Notes under the pieces: generated by a model
What the model was told of the DNA's origin: nothing
The model's database searches: none
Seen by the model: only the letters and a program-made list of their open reading frames with translations
Made by a program: the position numbers and the translations under genes
Source: SZUA-365 sp034002405
Lineage (GTDB): Bacteria > Bacteroidota > Ignavibacteria > SZUA-365
Assembly (NCBI GenBank): GCA_034002405.1
Contig: JAVFAS010000002.1
Span: 1-64,000 of the forward strand
Direction: 5' to 3'
Length of the DNA stretch: 64,000 nucleotides
Shown: in pieces, positions 1 to 11,469 of the stretch
Position numbering within the stretch: the stretch's first letter is position 1
Layout: every line of letters begins with the position of its first letter

Positions 1-15
1 CGGCGCACCCCCCCG

Positions 16-828
16 TCAGGGCGAACCGCCCATCCCAAGTCCCACGGTCATCGCCAGTCGTAACAAGCCCAGCCAGTCCGGCGATCCTCCTCCCTTCGTA
101 TACGGTTCGCCCCTCCCGCCCCTCCCGCCCCGCCCCGTACCGGCGAACCGCCCCTCCCGACCGCGTCTATCCCATAACCAGCAGGCGGCGCACCAACCGA
201 GCGCCAGCAGCCAGCCCGCGAACACATCGCTCGGATAATGCACCCCGAGCATGACGCGCGTGGCACCGGTCGCGAGACTGCCGGTCACCGCGACGGCGAC
301 CAGAATATATCGGATGCGCGCATCCTTAATCCCCCTGCCAATCAGCACCGCGAGCGCAAGAAATATGACCATCGTCATCATCGCGTGTCCGCTGGGGAAG
401 CTCCATGCATCCGCGGATGACAGCCAGGGGACCACCGCCGGACGCGGCCGGTCGATCCCGAGTTTCAGGGCGAGATTGAGCAGCAATCCACCGATACTCA
501 CGACAAGCAGCACCAACTGCGCGCGGCGATCACCGCGGAAGAACAGCCAGGCAAGTCCCGTGAGCGCGGCGGCCAGCAATGTCAGATTATTCCCCAGCGT
601 GGTAATGGTGACCGCCACATCCCGCACCCAGCGGGGTCCAACAATCGCGGCCGGTTCCTCCACCTGACGCAGTGCGCGCAGCAGCCATGCATCGACCCCC
701 GCCGTTTCCCCCAGCAATACCGCGGACGTCACCGCCAGAAACAGCGCCAGCATCGCAAGCCCGAACAGCCCCGCAACCAATTCCGCCGCCACCTCCCCCC
801 TCATCACTTGACCCTTCGACCTCTTCAC
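16..828 (-). CDS. PAP2-family membrane phosphatase
   Basis: 270 aa if started at 828. All three PAP2 signature blocks are visible: KLGIDRPRP (K122, KX6RP), PSGH near residue 145, and TRVMLGVHYPSD near residue 191. The family dephosphorylates lipid phosphates such as undecaprenyl pyrophosphate or phosphatidic acid at the membrane. Several hydrophobic helices surround the motifs. The C-terminal 40 residues are Gly/Arg rich and low complexity. The ATG at 828 lies inside an 8-bp tandem repeat; the in-frame ATG at 804 is an equally plausible start. It is the last gene of a leuS-DUF457-PAP2 minus-strand run. Family assignment is secure, substrate unknown. Confidence 0.85.
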   Translation of the reverse strand: MKRSKGQVMRGEVAAELVAGLFGLAMLALFLAVTSAVLLGETAGVDAWLLRALRQVEEPAAIVGPRWVRDVAVTITTLGNNLTLLAAALTGLAWLFFRGDRRAQLVLLVVSIGGLLLNLALKLGIDRPRPAVVPWLSSADAWSFPSGHAMMTMVIFLALAVLIGRGIKDARIRYILVAVAVTGSLATGATRVMLGVHYPSDVFAGWLLALGWCAACWLWDRRGREGRFAGTGRGGRGGRGEPYTKGGGSPDWLGLLRLAMTVGLGMGGSP

Positions 829-876
829 CTCTTCACCTCTTCACCTCTTTACCTCTTTACCTCTTCACCTCTTCAC
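820..876. repeat. 8-bp tandem repeat, about 7 copies
   Basis: The plus strand reads CCTCTTCA repeated about seven times, with two copies as CCTCTTTA. The tract fills the whole gap between the DUF457 gene and the PAP2 gene. It contains the TGA stop of the first (873-875) and the possible ATG of the second (828). Read on the coding (minus) strand it is purine rich (TGAAGAGG), so it also resembles repeated weak ribosome-binding sites. Confidence 0.9.
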
Positions 877-1520
877 CCCACCACAACCAACCCCACCGCC
901 AGCAGCAGCAGAAACGTCCGCATGAATACATCCCCGCCCCCGCCGGTCTGCATGCGCAGGAACGACGGCAGGATATGCCAGTCACGTTTCGAGAGCGGCC
1001 AGAACAGCGCGAGGCCCGCGGGCGTCATCATGTCGAGCAGGAGATGGCTGAGATAGCCCGCGGCGAACCAGATCCACAGCGACGGGAAGCCGAGGGAGGC
1101 GCCGAGATAATACATGCCGACGGTGAGCGCCGCGGCGATGGGCAGTACATGCGTCGCGGCGCGATGTCCGCCGGCAAGAAGGCGCACGAGCTGGGCGAGC
1201 GTCCGGGTAAGGATGTTGCCCACCTGAAGAATCACTCCGGCACCTCGCCGCGCGGCGCGGTCGGCCCCGCGCCGGCCCGTTCCGAGCTGTGCGCGAATCG
1301 CGTTCGGGGAGTTCGAGATCAGTGATTGCGGTTCATCGATATCCGGGAGCAGCGACGCAACGACAGCGACGGCCATGCCGGGCAGGAGCACGGGCAGAAC
1401 CACGCCGTGCATGGTGATCATTCCCGTGGGGATATGTGGTGCGAGTTCCGGCAACAACCGCGCGGCATGCAGCGCCGCCGCGGCCGCGATGCCGCCCGTC
1501 AGATGCGTCTTCCCCGTCAC
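873..1520 (-). CDS. YdjM/DUF457-type membrane-bound metal-dependent hydrolase
   Basis: 215 aa with four or more hydrophobic segments. Conserved polar residues fit the DUF457/YdjM family: MTGKTHLTGG at the N-terminus, LLPDIDEPQS, the pair HRAATH, and GYLSHLLLDMMTPAG followed by WPLSKR near the C-terminus. Members are inner-membrane proteins presumed to bind metal through these His/Asp residues; the substrate is unknown. It starts 5 bp after the leuS stop, so the two are almost certainly co-transcribed. Confidence 0.8.
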   Translation of the reverse strand: MTGKTHLTGGIAAAAALHAARLLPELAPHIPTGMITMHGVVLPVLLPGMAVAVVASLLPDIDEPQSLISNSPNAIRAQLGTGRRGADRAARRGAGVILQVGNILTRTLAQLVRLLAGGHRAATHVLPIAAALTVGMYYLGASLGFPSLWIWFAAGYLSHLLLDMMTPAGLALFWPLSKRDWHILPSFLRMQTGGGGDVFMRTFLLLLAVGLVVVG

Positions 1521-1525
1521 GCGTG

Positions 1526-3970
<2,445 letters not shown>

Positions 3971-4121
3971 GGGGATGGATGTGTTGATGAGGAAAAATAA
4001 TTTGTAGCCAATAAAAATACGGGAAAGACGGGGGAAAGGAAAACGGGACGTGTTCCTCGATGCCACCCCGCCGCGTCGTGCCCTCTCGGACCGCGCGGGA
4101 CAGGGGCCTATGCTCCCGGAC

Positions 4122-7100
4122 TCACCGCGCGATGTGGAGTGGACGCAGGCGTATGCTTCCGCCGACGCGCAGCACGATGAAGTACTGTCCGGGCGTGAGT
4201 CCTTCCGTGTCGAACGTGCGATGATGCGCACCCGCATGCTCCCACGCGTGCGCAAGCAGCGCGAGACGTCTACCGAGGAGATCACGGAGTTCGATGCGCA
4301 CGTCCGCGGAATGTGGCAGCGTGTATCCGAAATGGACGCTTCCATCGACCACCGGATTCGGATACCCCGGATGCAATGCCAGGGATTCGAACCGGCCGGC
4401 GGACTGCGTGACCCCTGTTGTCGTGTCGGTTTTCGTTTCCGTGCGGAAGCGCCACTGCTCGGACCAGACGCCGGCCAGCGGACCGCGCCAGGCGCGCACA
4501 CGCCAGAGATAGTCCTCGCCCGGAAGCAACGATTTCACCGTGCTGGTGTCAGTCTGGGTCAGACCGGGACTCGACCCCGGGCCCGTCACCTCGAGTTCGT
4601 ATCCATCGGAAGCCGGGACCGAATGCCAGCGGAATTCGAGTGCGTCGGCGGACACCGTGCTTCCATCCGGCGGCGAAATGAGCATGGGCGCGGCAAGACT
4701 GTCAATGACGCGGAAGGTCCAGACGTCGCTCAACGGCCCCGATCCACTTTCATTTTGTGCACTCACACGCCAATACAGCTGCGTATTGTTCGGCAGCGAC
4801 TGCGGTGAGATACGCCGGTTCGCGTGAATGTTTTTCATGTCCAGAACGAGCGGGTTGAACGCCGAATCCCGCGCGACCTGCAGCGTGTAGCTGTCCGCGA
4901 GACTGTCGGCCTCCCAGAGAAATTCCGGTCGTTCGGTGACGTCGACCGCGCCGTCCGGCGGCGCGAGTAATCGGATCGTTCCGGGAACCGGGCGCACGGT
5001 GCGGAATCTGCTGATCGCGGACCACGGTCCGGTCCCGGCGGCGTTGGATGCACGCACACGCCAATAATGCCAGGTCGCATCCGGCAGCCCGCTCGCCGCG
5101 TACCGCGTCAACGGCACGCCGCTCGCATCGAGAAGAGTCGTCCCGAAGCTCGCTTCCTCCGAAAGCTGCACCTGATAGCCCGTGGCGCTTTCGACCGGTG
5201 ACCAGGTGAATTGTGGATTCGCCGCGACACCAGACGCGTGGTCCTCGGGCGTGAGCAGCACCGGGGCCTCGGGCTCCGCCGGCAGCGTCGTGAAGCTCCA
5301 GATATCGGACCAGCTACTCATGCCGCCAAAATTGAATGCGCGGACACGCCAGTAATACTTCTGGAAGTTTCCCAAATCGCGAACCTCCGCGGTCGGGGAG
5401 ATGATGTCGTCGCGATCGAGAAGAAATGCCGCGGAAAACAGCGAGTCGGTCGAAACCTGCGCCTGATACCGCACCGCACGGTCGGATGCATCCCACAACA
5501 GCGTGACCAGCAATGGCAGATCGCGGACGCCGACCCGCGGTGTCACGAGCGTCGGTGTCTCCGGCGGTGCGATCGCGGTGGTGAAGCGATGCGACGGCGA
5601 CCAGTCGCTGGTGCCGGCGGGATTGGTCGCATTGGCACGCCACCAGTAAACGGACTCGGATGTCAATACGGGCGCGGCGTGCCGCAGGTCGGTCACATCG
5701 CGCGCATCCAGTACAAGCGTGGAGAAATCCGCGCGGTCGGAGATCTGTACACGATACCGCAACGCTCCCGTCGACGGCTGCCAGAGCAGCTCGGGCTGCA
5801 CGGGCACATTCACGCCATTCTGCGCCGGGTACTGCAGCAGGGGGGGCGTCGGCGCGACAATGGGCACATCGGAAACCAGCCAGGCCGCGCCCCCGGCAAG
5901 CACGGCCGCCTCGCCACCGGGTTGTACCGTTGCCTGCAGGGTACGCGCGTCATCGAAGCGCAACAGCGCGACGAGTCCGGGCTCGGTCCCGTCGTATATG
6001 GTGTACATCCCCGCACTGATCTCCGCGTCGCCACGGGCGGTCCTCCACACACGCAGTTCGTCGATGACACCGTGGCCAGCGGCGCCGGACGGCACGCCGC
6101 CGACCGTCAGCGGTCCCCACCCCGTCCCGATCAGATCGCCGTCAAAGTCCAGCTCCGCCCGGCGGGCGCCGTCGACATAAAAACGGATCTTTCCATCCGA
6201 TTTACGGTAACTGACGGCGAGGTGATACCAACGCCCGAGCTGCGGTGCAAGGGAAATTCTCGTCGTGCCCGCGGCGGAGAATTCCAATCCGTTGGTCGCA
6301 TGCAACCGCAACTGCCATCCCGCGCCCGATCCGGTATCGCGCTTGTCGATGATCGGGAAACTCCCGGTCGACCAGCCGAGCGGCCGTACCCAGGCCTCGA
6401 TCGTCAGTTCATCATTGTCCTCGATCTCGGAGAAATCATGCCGATAGGGGACCACCACGAGATCGTCGTTTCCGTCGAGATACACGGCATGTCCCGGGAG
6501 CGCGGACGTCCCACCCGTGGTGAAATTCCAGACATCGGACCAATCGCTCAGTCCCTGCGCGTCGCGCACCCGCACACGCCAGAAGTAGCGCGTCAGCTTC
6601 TTCAGTTTCGGCGTGTCAAACCAGGTCGCGGTGAGGTCGTCGCGGGTGATCACCGGGGAACGCATGTCAGGATGCTCCGACACCGTGAGTTCATACCCGA
6701 TCGCGCCCTGCGCGGCATTCCACTGCAACGCGGGGGTGACACTCAGATCGGTCAGTGCGTTCGGCGGGGAAAGCAGTCCCGGCGCGTTGCTCACGCTGGC
6801 GATGATCGAAACCATCTGCCGCCCGCCGTGCAGGGTGCCTTTGTGCGCGACGCGTACGGTATACCACCCCTCGACCGGCGCGGACACATATACCTGCTCG
6901 ACGTTGTCGCGGATGTTGTCGCCCGTCGTGGCGGGCGCCGCGGGATTCGCCGGGTCGAGAATCCAGGGTAGATGTTCAACGGCATCCGGTCCAACGAGAC
7001 GGAGATCCATGTCATTCACCAGCACGCGATTGGATGGATCAACCATCCCGGGCTGCGGAGAACCGGGCACATCGGTCCAGCATATCGTCACGTGCATCGG

Positions 7101-8558
7101 ACCGCGCCCCGGACTGTAGAGCTGCAGTTCATAGACCGCACCGCTGGCGATGTCCGCCTCACGGATCAGATGCGATGCGCCGCCCGTGGCGGCATTCGAC
7201 ATCAGCTTTACCACCGATGCGGTATTCATCAATCCCCATCCGAAACGATAATCCGGTCCGGGCGCGCTGCCTGCCTCGTCGGCGGTGTGGAGAAGCAGCC
7301 CCTTGATTGTCGAGGCGCGGAGCAACGTGCCTCCATGCAGGTTTTTTTGATGTTCTAGAATGAGGCCGAGAGAACCCGATGCACTGGGTGCGGCCATCGA
7401 GGTGCCGCTGTACGAGGCGTACGCGGTATTGGAGGACTTCAACGCCGAATACAGCGCGACCCCGTTGGTGACGATATCGGGTTTGATACGGCCGTCGTCG
7501 GTCGGTCCCCAACCGCTGAACGAGGACATGCGCACATCGGCGCTGGTGCTGTACCCACCGGGGATGTCTTCCACCGCACCAACGGTGAGGATGTTCTTCG
7601 CATTGCCGTAACTGGCGATGCAGTCGTAGCCCTCCGTCCCGCCATCCTTTCCGCGCACATCCGAGACCAGCTTCCATCCGCCGTTGACGAGTTCCCAGTG
7701 CGCGAGGGGCTGCGAGGACGGTCCCTCGCCGCGGTCGTTCCCGGCGGACTTGACGGGAAGAAAATATCCGGCATTATGGACCAGATTATCCCATTCACGG
7801 GCACGACTGTCGTAGAGACCGAAATTCCTGTCCTCGGGTGCGTTGTCGGCCGGGTCGCCAAACCACGCCCAGCGGCCGTCCTTGCGGTAATTATTGATCC
7901 ATCCACTGACACTGCCGTACGAATGATTCGATACCTGCACGCCCTCGGCGGCGCGCGTGGTCATCTCACCGAGATCGTTGTTCCAGTCATGCGCCAGCAA
8001 CCGCGCGTCGGGCGACATGCCGCGCGCCGCGGCTTTCACTCCCGCGGCGACCATCGTGCCGGCGACATGCGTCGCGTGATCGGCCTGGCTGCTCGTGTTG
8101 TCCTTCTGCGTCACACGTCCGGCGAATTCCTGATGCGAAACGCGCACCGCGCCGCCGTCCCACAGCGACAGCGTCACACCGGCACCGCTGAGCGAGAGAC
8201 CGAGGGCGCCTCCCGCGCGGACCCGATCGGAAGAGATCGTCGCGGCGGAGACGCTGTTGTCGGTCAGGAAATACTCGGGTTTCCCGTCGCGGAATCGCTG
8301 GAGCTCAATGATGGCACCGTTGTCGAGAACAGCACGCAGCGGAATGTTCAGGATCATGGCGCGTGCCTGGGCGTCCTCCCGCTCGATCCGACTGCGTTGC
8401 GTGAGCATCGCGGCATCGGCCTCGAGGCGCTGGCGCTGCACGGCGGTGATCTGCGCGTGCAGGGATGGGATCGCGATGGGAAGAATGGTGGCGACGAGGA
8501 GGAAACACCGAATGCGAGGCGACATGGAAACCCGGAGCGGATGAGAGGAAAACGTCAT
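4122..8558 (-). CDS. Giant secreted subtilisin-like protease with Fn3, LamG and T9SS sorting domains
   Basis: 1478 aa. The signal peptide ends near LHAQ (residue 36); an in-frame ATG at 8525 gives a shorter, more typical leader. An S8 catalytic domain follows: Asp134 (LWDGG), His161 (HATHVAG) and Ser387 (GTSMAAPS). Next come a KP-43-like beta-sandwich (about 470-590, ICWTDVPGSP and LVNDMDL), one Fn3 module (about 600-682), a LamG/concanavalin-like domain (about 690-870) and five more Fn3 modules with the recurring YxWRVRA signature. The last 85 residues form a T9SS type A sorting domain (LHPGYPNPV, LRDLLGR). It is probably exported through T9SS and tethered or released at the cell surface. 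It lies 15 bp after the SpoIIE phosphatase gene. Confidence 0.93.
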   Translation of the reverse strand: MTFSSHPLRVSMSPRIRCFLLVATILPIAIPSLHAQITAVQRQRLEADAAMLTQRSRIEREDAQARAMILNIPLRAVLDNGAIIELQRFRDGKPEYFLTDNSVSAATISSDRVRAGGALGLSLSGAGVTLSLWDGGAVRVSHQEFAGRVTQKDNTSSQADHATHVAGTMVAAGVKAAARGMSPDARLLAHDWNNDLGEMTTRAAEGVQVSNHSYGSVSGWINNYRKDGRWAWFGDPADNAPEDRNFGLYDSRAREWDNLVHNAGYFLPVKSAGNDRGEGPSSQPLAHWELVNGGWKLVSDVRGKDGGTEGYDCIASYGNAKNILTVGAVEDIPGGYSTSADVRMSSFSGWGPTDDGRIKPDIVTNGVALYSALKSSNTAYASYSGTSMAAPSASGSLGLILEHQKNLHGGTLLRASTIKGLLLHTADEAGSAPGPDYRFGWGLMNTASVVKLMSNAATGGASHLIREADIASGAVYELQLYSPGRGPMHVTICWTDVPGSPQPGMVDPSNRVLVNDMDLRLVGPDAVEHLPWILDPANPAAPATTGDNIRDNVEQVYVSAPVEGWYTVRVAHKGTLHGGRQMVSIIASVSNAPGLLSPPNALTDLSVTPALQWNAAQGAIGYELTVSEHPDMRSPVITRDDLTATWFDTPKLKKLTRYFWRVRVRDAQGLSDWSDVWNFTTGGTSALPGHAVYLDGNDDLVVVPYRHDFSEIEDNDELTIEAWVRPLGWSTGSFPIIDKRDTGSGAGWQLRLHATNGLEFSAAGTTRISLAPQLGRWYHLAVSYRKSDGKIRFYVDGARRAELDFDGDLIGTGWGPLTVGGVPSGAAGHGVIDELRVWRTARGDAEISAGMYTIYDGTEPGLVALLRFDDARTLQATVQPGGEAAVLAGGAAWLVSDVPIVAPTPPLLQYPAQNGVNVPVQPELLWQPSTGALRYRVQISDRADFSTLVLDARDVTDLRHAAPVLTSESVYWWRANATNPAGTSDWSPSHRFTTAIAPPETPTLVTPRVGVRDLPLLVTLLWDASDRAVRYQAQVSTDSLFSAAFLLDRDDIISPTAEVRDLGNFQKYYWRVRAFNFGGMSSWSDIWSFTTLPAEPEAPVLLTPEDHASGVAANPQFTWSPVESATGYQVQLSEEASFGTTLLDASGVPLTRYAASGLPDATWHYWRVRASNAAGTGPWSAISRFRTVRPVPGTIRLLAPPDGAVDVTERPEFLWEADSLADSYTLQVARDSAFNPLVLDMKNIHANRRISPQSLPNNTQLYWRVSAQNESGSGPLSDVWTFRVIDSLAAPMLISPPDGSTVSADALEFRWHSVPASDGYELEVTGPGSSPGLTQTDTSTVKSLLPGEDYLWRVRAWRGPLAGVWSEQWRFRTETKTDTTTGVTQSAGRFESLALHPGYPNPVVDGSVHFGYTLPHSADVRIELRDLLGRRLALLAHAWEHAGAHHRTFDTEGLTPGQYFIVLRVGGSIRLRPLHIAR

Positions 8559-8573
8559 GTTCCTCTCAATATA

Positions 8574-9722
8574 TCACACAGCGCCCGAAGATTCTTGCGG
8601 GGTGGTTTCCGCCGGCCATTCCAGCTTGCGGAGAATCATCAGCGACAGGTCGTCATGCTGGCGGGCATCACCGGTGAAACGGCGGACGCGCTCGAGAATA
8701 TGCTCTCCCATGCGCGATGCGTCGAGTCCCTGCATGCGAACGAGCAGACGGCGCAGACGGTCTTCCCCGAAGAAATCTCCCGCGGCGTTTTGTGCTTCGG
8801 TGAGTCCGTCGGAATACACCAGCAGCACCTCTCCCGTCCCGAGCCGGACCCGTTGCTCGCCGTACGTGGCCTGTTTGAGAATACCGAGCGCGGGTCCCCC
8901 GCGTGGGAGTTCCGTGATCGTGTCGCCGACGATGTGCAGGGGTGGCATATGTCCCGCATTCAGCAAGGTGATCTCGCCGCTGTCGTCGGTGACCTCGAGA
9001 TAGACAAGCGAGGTGAAGCGATTGGGAAGACCGTCGCGGTCGAAGATCTCGCTCAGTCGCGTGCCGAGCGCGGCGATGCTGGCACGTCCGGGCGCCAGCG
9101 CGCGCAGCGTGGCCTGCAGTTTGGCCATGAACAGCGCGGCACCGAGACCTTTCCCCGCCACATCGCCGAGTGACAACCCCAACGTATGCGCATCGATCGG
9201 AATCGAGTCGACAAGATCGCCGCCGACATCGTTGGCCGGAAGGGTGTGAATCCAGATATCCCACCCCGCGAAGCGCGGACAGGCATCGGGCATGAGCGCC
9301 ATCTGCACGGCTCGCCCGGCTTCGAGTTCGTCCCGTGCGAGAATCTTGTCCTTGAGTTCGAGCAGAAGAATGAACAGTAGCAGCAGCACGCCCAGGAGAT
9401 GTCCGTCGGACACCGATCCATCACCGGCGCGAACTTGCACGAAGCTGATGACAATACCGATGAGGAGAAGAATACGCCGCGCGGGGGTGAGATGCAGATA
9501 CATCGCGCGGAACAGCCAGAACGGAACGACAAAGATCTTCTTGACAGGATGCATGGCGCGCAGTTCCTCGCGCCGCTCGTCGGTCATGAAGAATTCGACG
9601 ACCTCGTCCCAATCACGCTTGATGTTTTTTGCGAAATCCTCCTGCCGGAAATCCGATTTGAGTGTCTCGCGAAATCCCGCTTCACCGCGCGCGTGCGTCG
9701 TGTTCTGTTGCTCGTTCACCAT
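8574..9722 (-). CDS. Membrane-associated SpoIIE/RsbU-type PP2C phosphatase
   Basis: 382 aa. An N-terminal cytoplasmic region is followed by two hydrophobic helices (about 75-130) and then a PP2C/SpoIIE domain. Metal-binding and catalytic motifs are NDVGGDLVD, GDVAGKGLGAALFMA, LNAGHMPP and LVYSDGLTEAQN. Such enzymes dephosphorylate anti-anti-sigma (STAS) proteins in partner-switching stress responses. No STAS or RsbW-like kinase gene lies nearby, so the partner is unknown. It is immediately upstream of the secreted subtilisin and probably shares its transcript. Confidence 0.88.
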   Translation of the reverse strand: MVNEQQNTTHARGEAGFRETLKSDFRQEDFAKNIKRDWDEVVEFFMTDERREELRAMHPVKKIFVVPFWLFRAMYLHLTPARRILLLIGIVISFVQVRAGDGSVSDGHLLGVLLLLFILLLELKDKILARDELEAGRAVQMALMPDACPRFAGWDIWIHTLPANDVGGDLVDSIPIDAHTLGLSLGDVAGKGLGAALFMAKLQATLRALAPGRASIAALGTRLSEIFDRDGLPNRFTSLVYLEVTDDSGEITLLNAGHMPPLHIVGDTITELPRGGPALGILKQATYGEQRVRLGTGEVLLVYSDGLTEAQNAAGDFFGEDRLRRLLVRMQGLDASRMGEHILERVRRFTGDARQHDDLSLMILRKLEWPAETTPQESSGAV

Positions 9723-9776
9723 GGACCATTGTTATGGCAGAGGGGTTGATACGGACGCGGTGGGGAAAGGTTACCC

Positions 9777-10499
9777 TTACTCCGGCTTGCGGACCTCGGG
9801 CGGTTTGAGTCCGGTCTCGGTCACCGCCGCATGATTGCCGCGCAGCCATTCGATGGCGGGCAACAGCCATTCCGCCGAGGCCCGGAATTGAAATCCCGCA
9901 TTCCCCGCGATCCGCATTTCCCGGTGCTCGCGCACATGCGCCGTCGCGCCATGTTCGAGATAGCGGTGGCAGGGGCCGCGGTCCTTGTCTCCGTCGGCAT
10001 GGATCGAAAGCACGTTGCCGCAGAGCGTTTCATTGTGCGCGATCCAGAAATCGATGAAGGACTCGGTACACAGCGAAAGCACGACAACCTGGAGGCCGGG
10101 ATCGCGGAGCTGTGTCGTGACCAGCACGGTGATCGCCGCACCCTGTCCCGCCCCGAGAATGCCGATATTCGTCGCCGGCACGCCGGCGTCGAGCAGGCGG
10201 CGGATCTGCCTCGCGATATCCTCCGCCACGAGATAGGGATGCTCGGTGGTTTCGCGCGGACGGGTCACCACGACGAACCCTCGCGTCATCAGCTGATTGG
10301 CGATCTGCAGGTATTGATATACGCCATGGTCGGGATGCCGTGGCTCGGGATTCGCCGGTGTGACGATTTCATCGGGAAGATAAAACACATACAGCGCCGC
10401 GGGATCGATGTCCTCCGGTACGGCCGTCACGATTCCCTGCGCGGCGACAGGCCCGGAAAGCATCATGGTCAGGAAAACGAGCAGTGCGAATTGTTTCAT
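9777..10499 (-). CDS. Secreted alpha/beta-hydrolase-fold protein, probably without the nucleophile
   Basis: 240 aa with a clean signal peptide (MKQFALLVFLTMMLSGPVAAQ). The rest resembles an alpha/beta-hydrolase: a strand and elbow at NIGILGAGQGAAI, then a strand with LCTESF and a later HADGD segment. The canonical GxSxG elbow reads GAGQG, so the nucleophile position is Gly instead of Ser, Cys or Asp. It may be a non-catalytic binding protein or a divergent enzyme. No lipobox is seen, so periplasmic location is inferred. Assignment beyond the fold is uncertain. Confidence 0.6.
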   Translation of the reverse strand: MKQFALLVFLTMMLSGPVAAQGIVTAVPEDIDPAALYVFYLPDEIVTPANPEPRHPDHGVYQYLQIANQLMTRGFVVVTRPRETTEHPYLVAEDIARQIRRLLDAGVPATNIGILGAGQGAAITVLVTTQLRDPGLQVVVLSLCTESFIDFWIAHNETLCGNVLSIHADGDKDRGPCHRYLEHGATAHVREHREMRIAGNAGFQFRASAEWLLPAIEWLRGNHAAVTETGLKPPEVRKPE

Positions 10500-10581
10500 G
10501 GTCTTGAAATTGCATGATCCGACATATCAAAAAAAATTACCCAACCATGCCGCCACGCGCAAGGCGAAAAACACAACCCCG

Positions 10582-10613
10582 CATCATTCCATCGTTCCAT
10601 CAACCCATCGTCC
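10582..10613. repeat. Degenerate 8-bp tandem repeat, 4 copies
   Basis: Four successive octamers share the start CATC: CATCATTC, CATCGTTC, CATCAACC, CATCGTCC. The third contains the TGA stop (10600-10602, minus strand) of the acyl-ACP thioesterase gene. It is the third short repeat in this window that sits on a stop codon. Confidence 0.6.
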
Positions 10614-11367
10614 ACTGACTCTCCAACGAACACCGCAAATCCTCCCCGACATACACCCCATGCACGGCGACCACGCGATCTCCCTCCTCCCGCAGCTCGC
10701 CGCGCACGCGCACCTCCTCGCCGTCATGCACTTCCTTGCGGTAGTGCACGCGCAGGCGCGTCAGCGATCCCTCGAGCGCGACGGTGTCGGGCAGGGCATC
10801 GAAGGCCCAGTCGACATAGCGGATGTTGTTGACGTGGCGATTGACATCGATATCGCTTTTCCGGATGTGAAACTCCCGTGTTACATCCACCCGGAGGGGA
10901 ACCTCGATGCCCGCGGGCGCGGGCAGGGTCTCGGATTCCTGGATGATACCGTAGGTGCGGAAAATTTCCTCGCGGATGCGCGTCGGTCGTCGACGCGCCA
11001 TGTCGACGAACACCCACTGCGAATCGGCGTCCACCCGCGCGGCGCCATCGTCTCCGACGATGCGATAGCGCCGGTTGGCGAGAAAACGGCGCATGGCGGT
11101 CGGCTGGGTGTGCACGTGGACATCATCCATGAATACAGGCGTATCGTGGATGCGAATATCCCATTTATTGAGCAGCCACGCCACGCGCTGCGATTCATAA
11201 TATCGCAGGCCGACATCGTACGATTCGCTCTGCAACAGGGCGATGTCCTCGAAATACCGCATCATCGCCAGCACCGTCAAACGCTGCCGCGTATCGCAGT
11301 CATGGTACTGCGCGAAATAGGTGTGACGGAATATGTTTCCACCGTCATTCCACTCCGTCGTCTGCAT
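10600..11367 (-). CDS. Acyl-ACP thioesterase
   Basis: 255 aa with two hot-dog folds, as in bacterial FatA/FatB-like acyl-ACP thioesterases (Acyl-ACP_TE family). These release free fatty acids from acyl carrier protein in the cytoplasm. The N-terminal half has the YHDCDTRQRLTVLAMMRYFEDIA block; the C-terminal half has the active-site region DVNRHVNNIRYVDWAFD (Asn/His). I chose ATG 11367 (MQTTEWNDGG) because the family begins just before this point; an in-frame ATG at 11448 would add 27 poorly conserved residues. It follows the zincin gene by about 100 bp. Confidence 0.85.
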   Translation of the reverse strand: MQTTEWNDGGNIFRHTYFAQYHDCDTRQRLTVLAMMRYFEDIALLQSESYDVGLRYYESQRVAWLLNKWDIRIHDTPVFMDDVHVHTQPTAMRRFLANRRYRIVGDDGAARVDADSQWVFVDMARRRPTRIREEIFRTYGIIQESETLPAPAGIEVPLRVDVTREFHIRKSDIDVNRHVNNIRYVDWAFDALPDTVALEGSLTRLRVHYRKEVHDGEEVRVRGELREEGDRVVAVHGVYVGEDLRCSLESQWTMG

Positions 11368-11469
11368 GTCTCGAAACCTTGTGTCTTGATTTGGGAGATG
11401 AACTCCTGCCGCGCTCCCGGGCGCACGCGCGGAACGGGTGTCGTCCACGGAACGGGTATCGTCCGCGGG

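Noticed and set aside
3971..4121. T-box or leader peptide before leuS
   Set aside because: No specifier loop, T-box sequence or Leu-rich short frame is visible.
3971..4501. N-terminal extension of leuS
   Set aside because: In frame but Arg/Ser-rich, not conserved, and overlapping the 3' end of the subtilisin gene.
5211..6971. Long open frame antisense to the subtilisin gene
   Set aside because: No family similarity; it mirrors the Fn3-repeat codons of the real gene.
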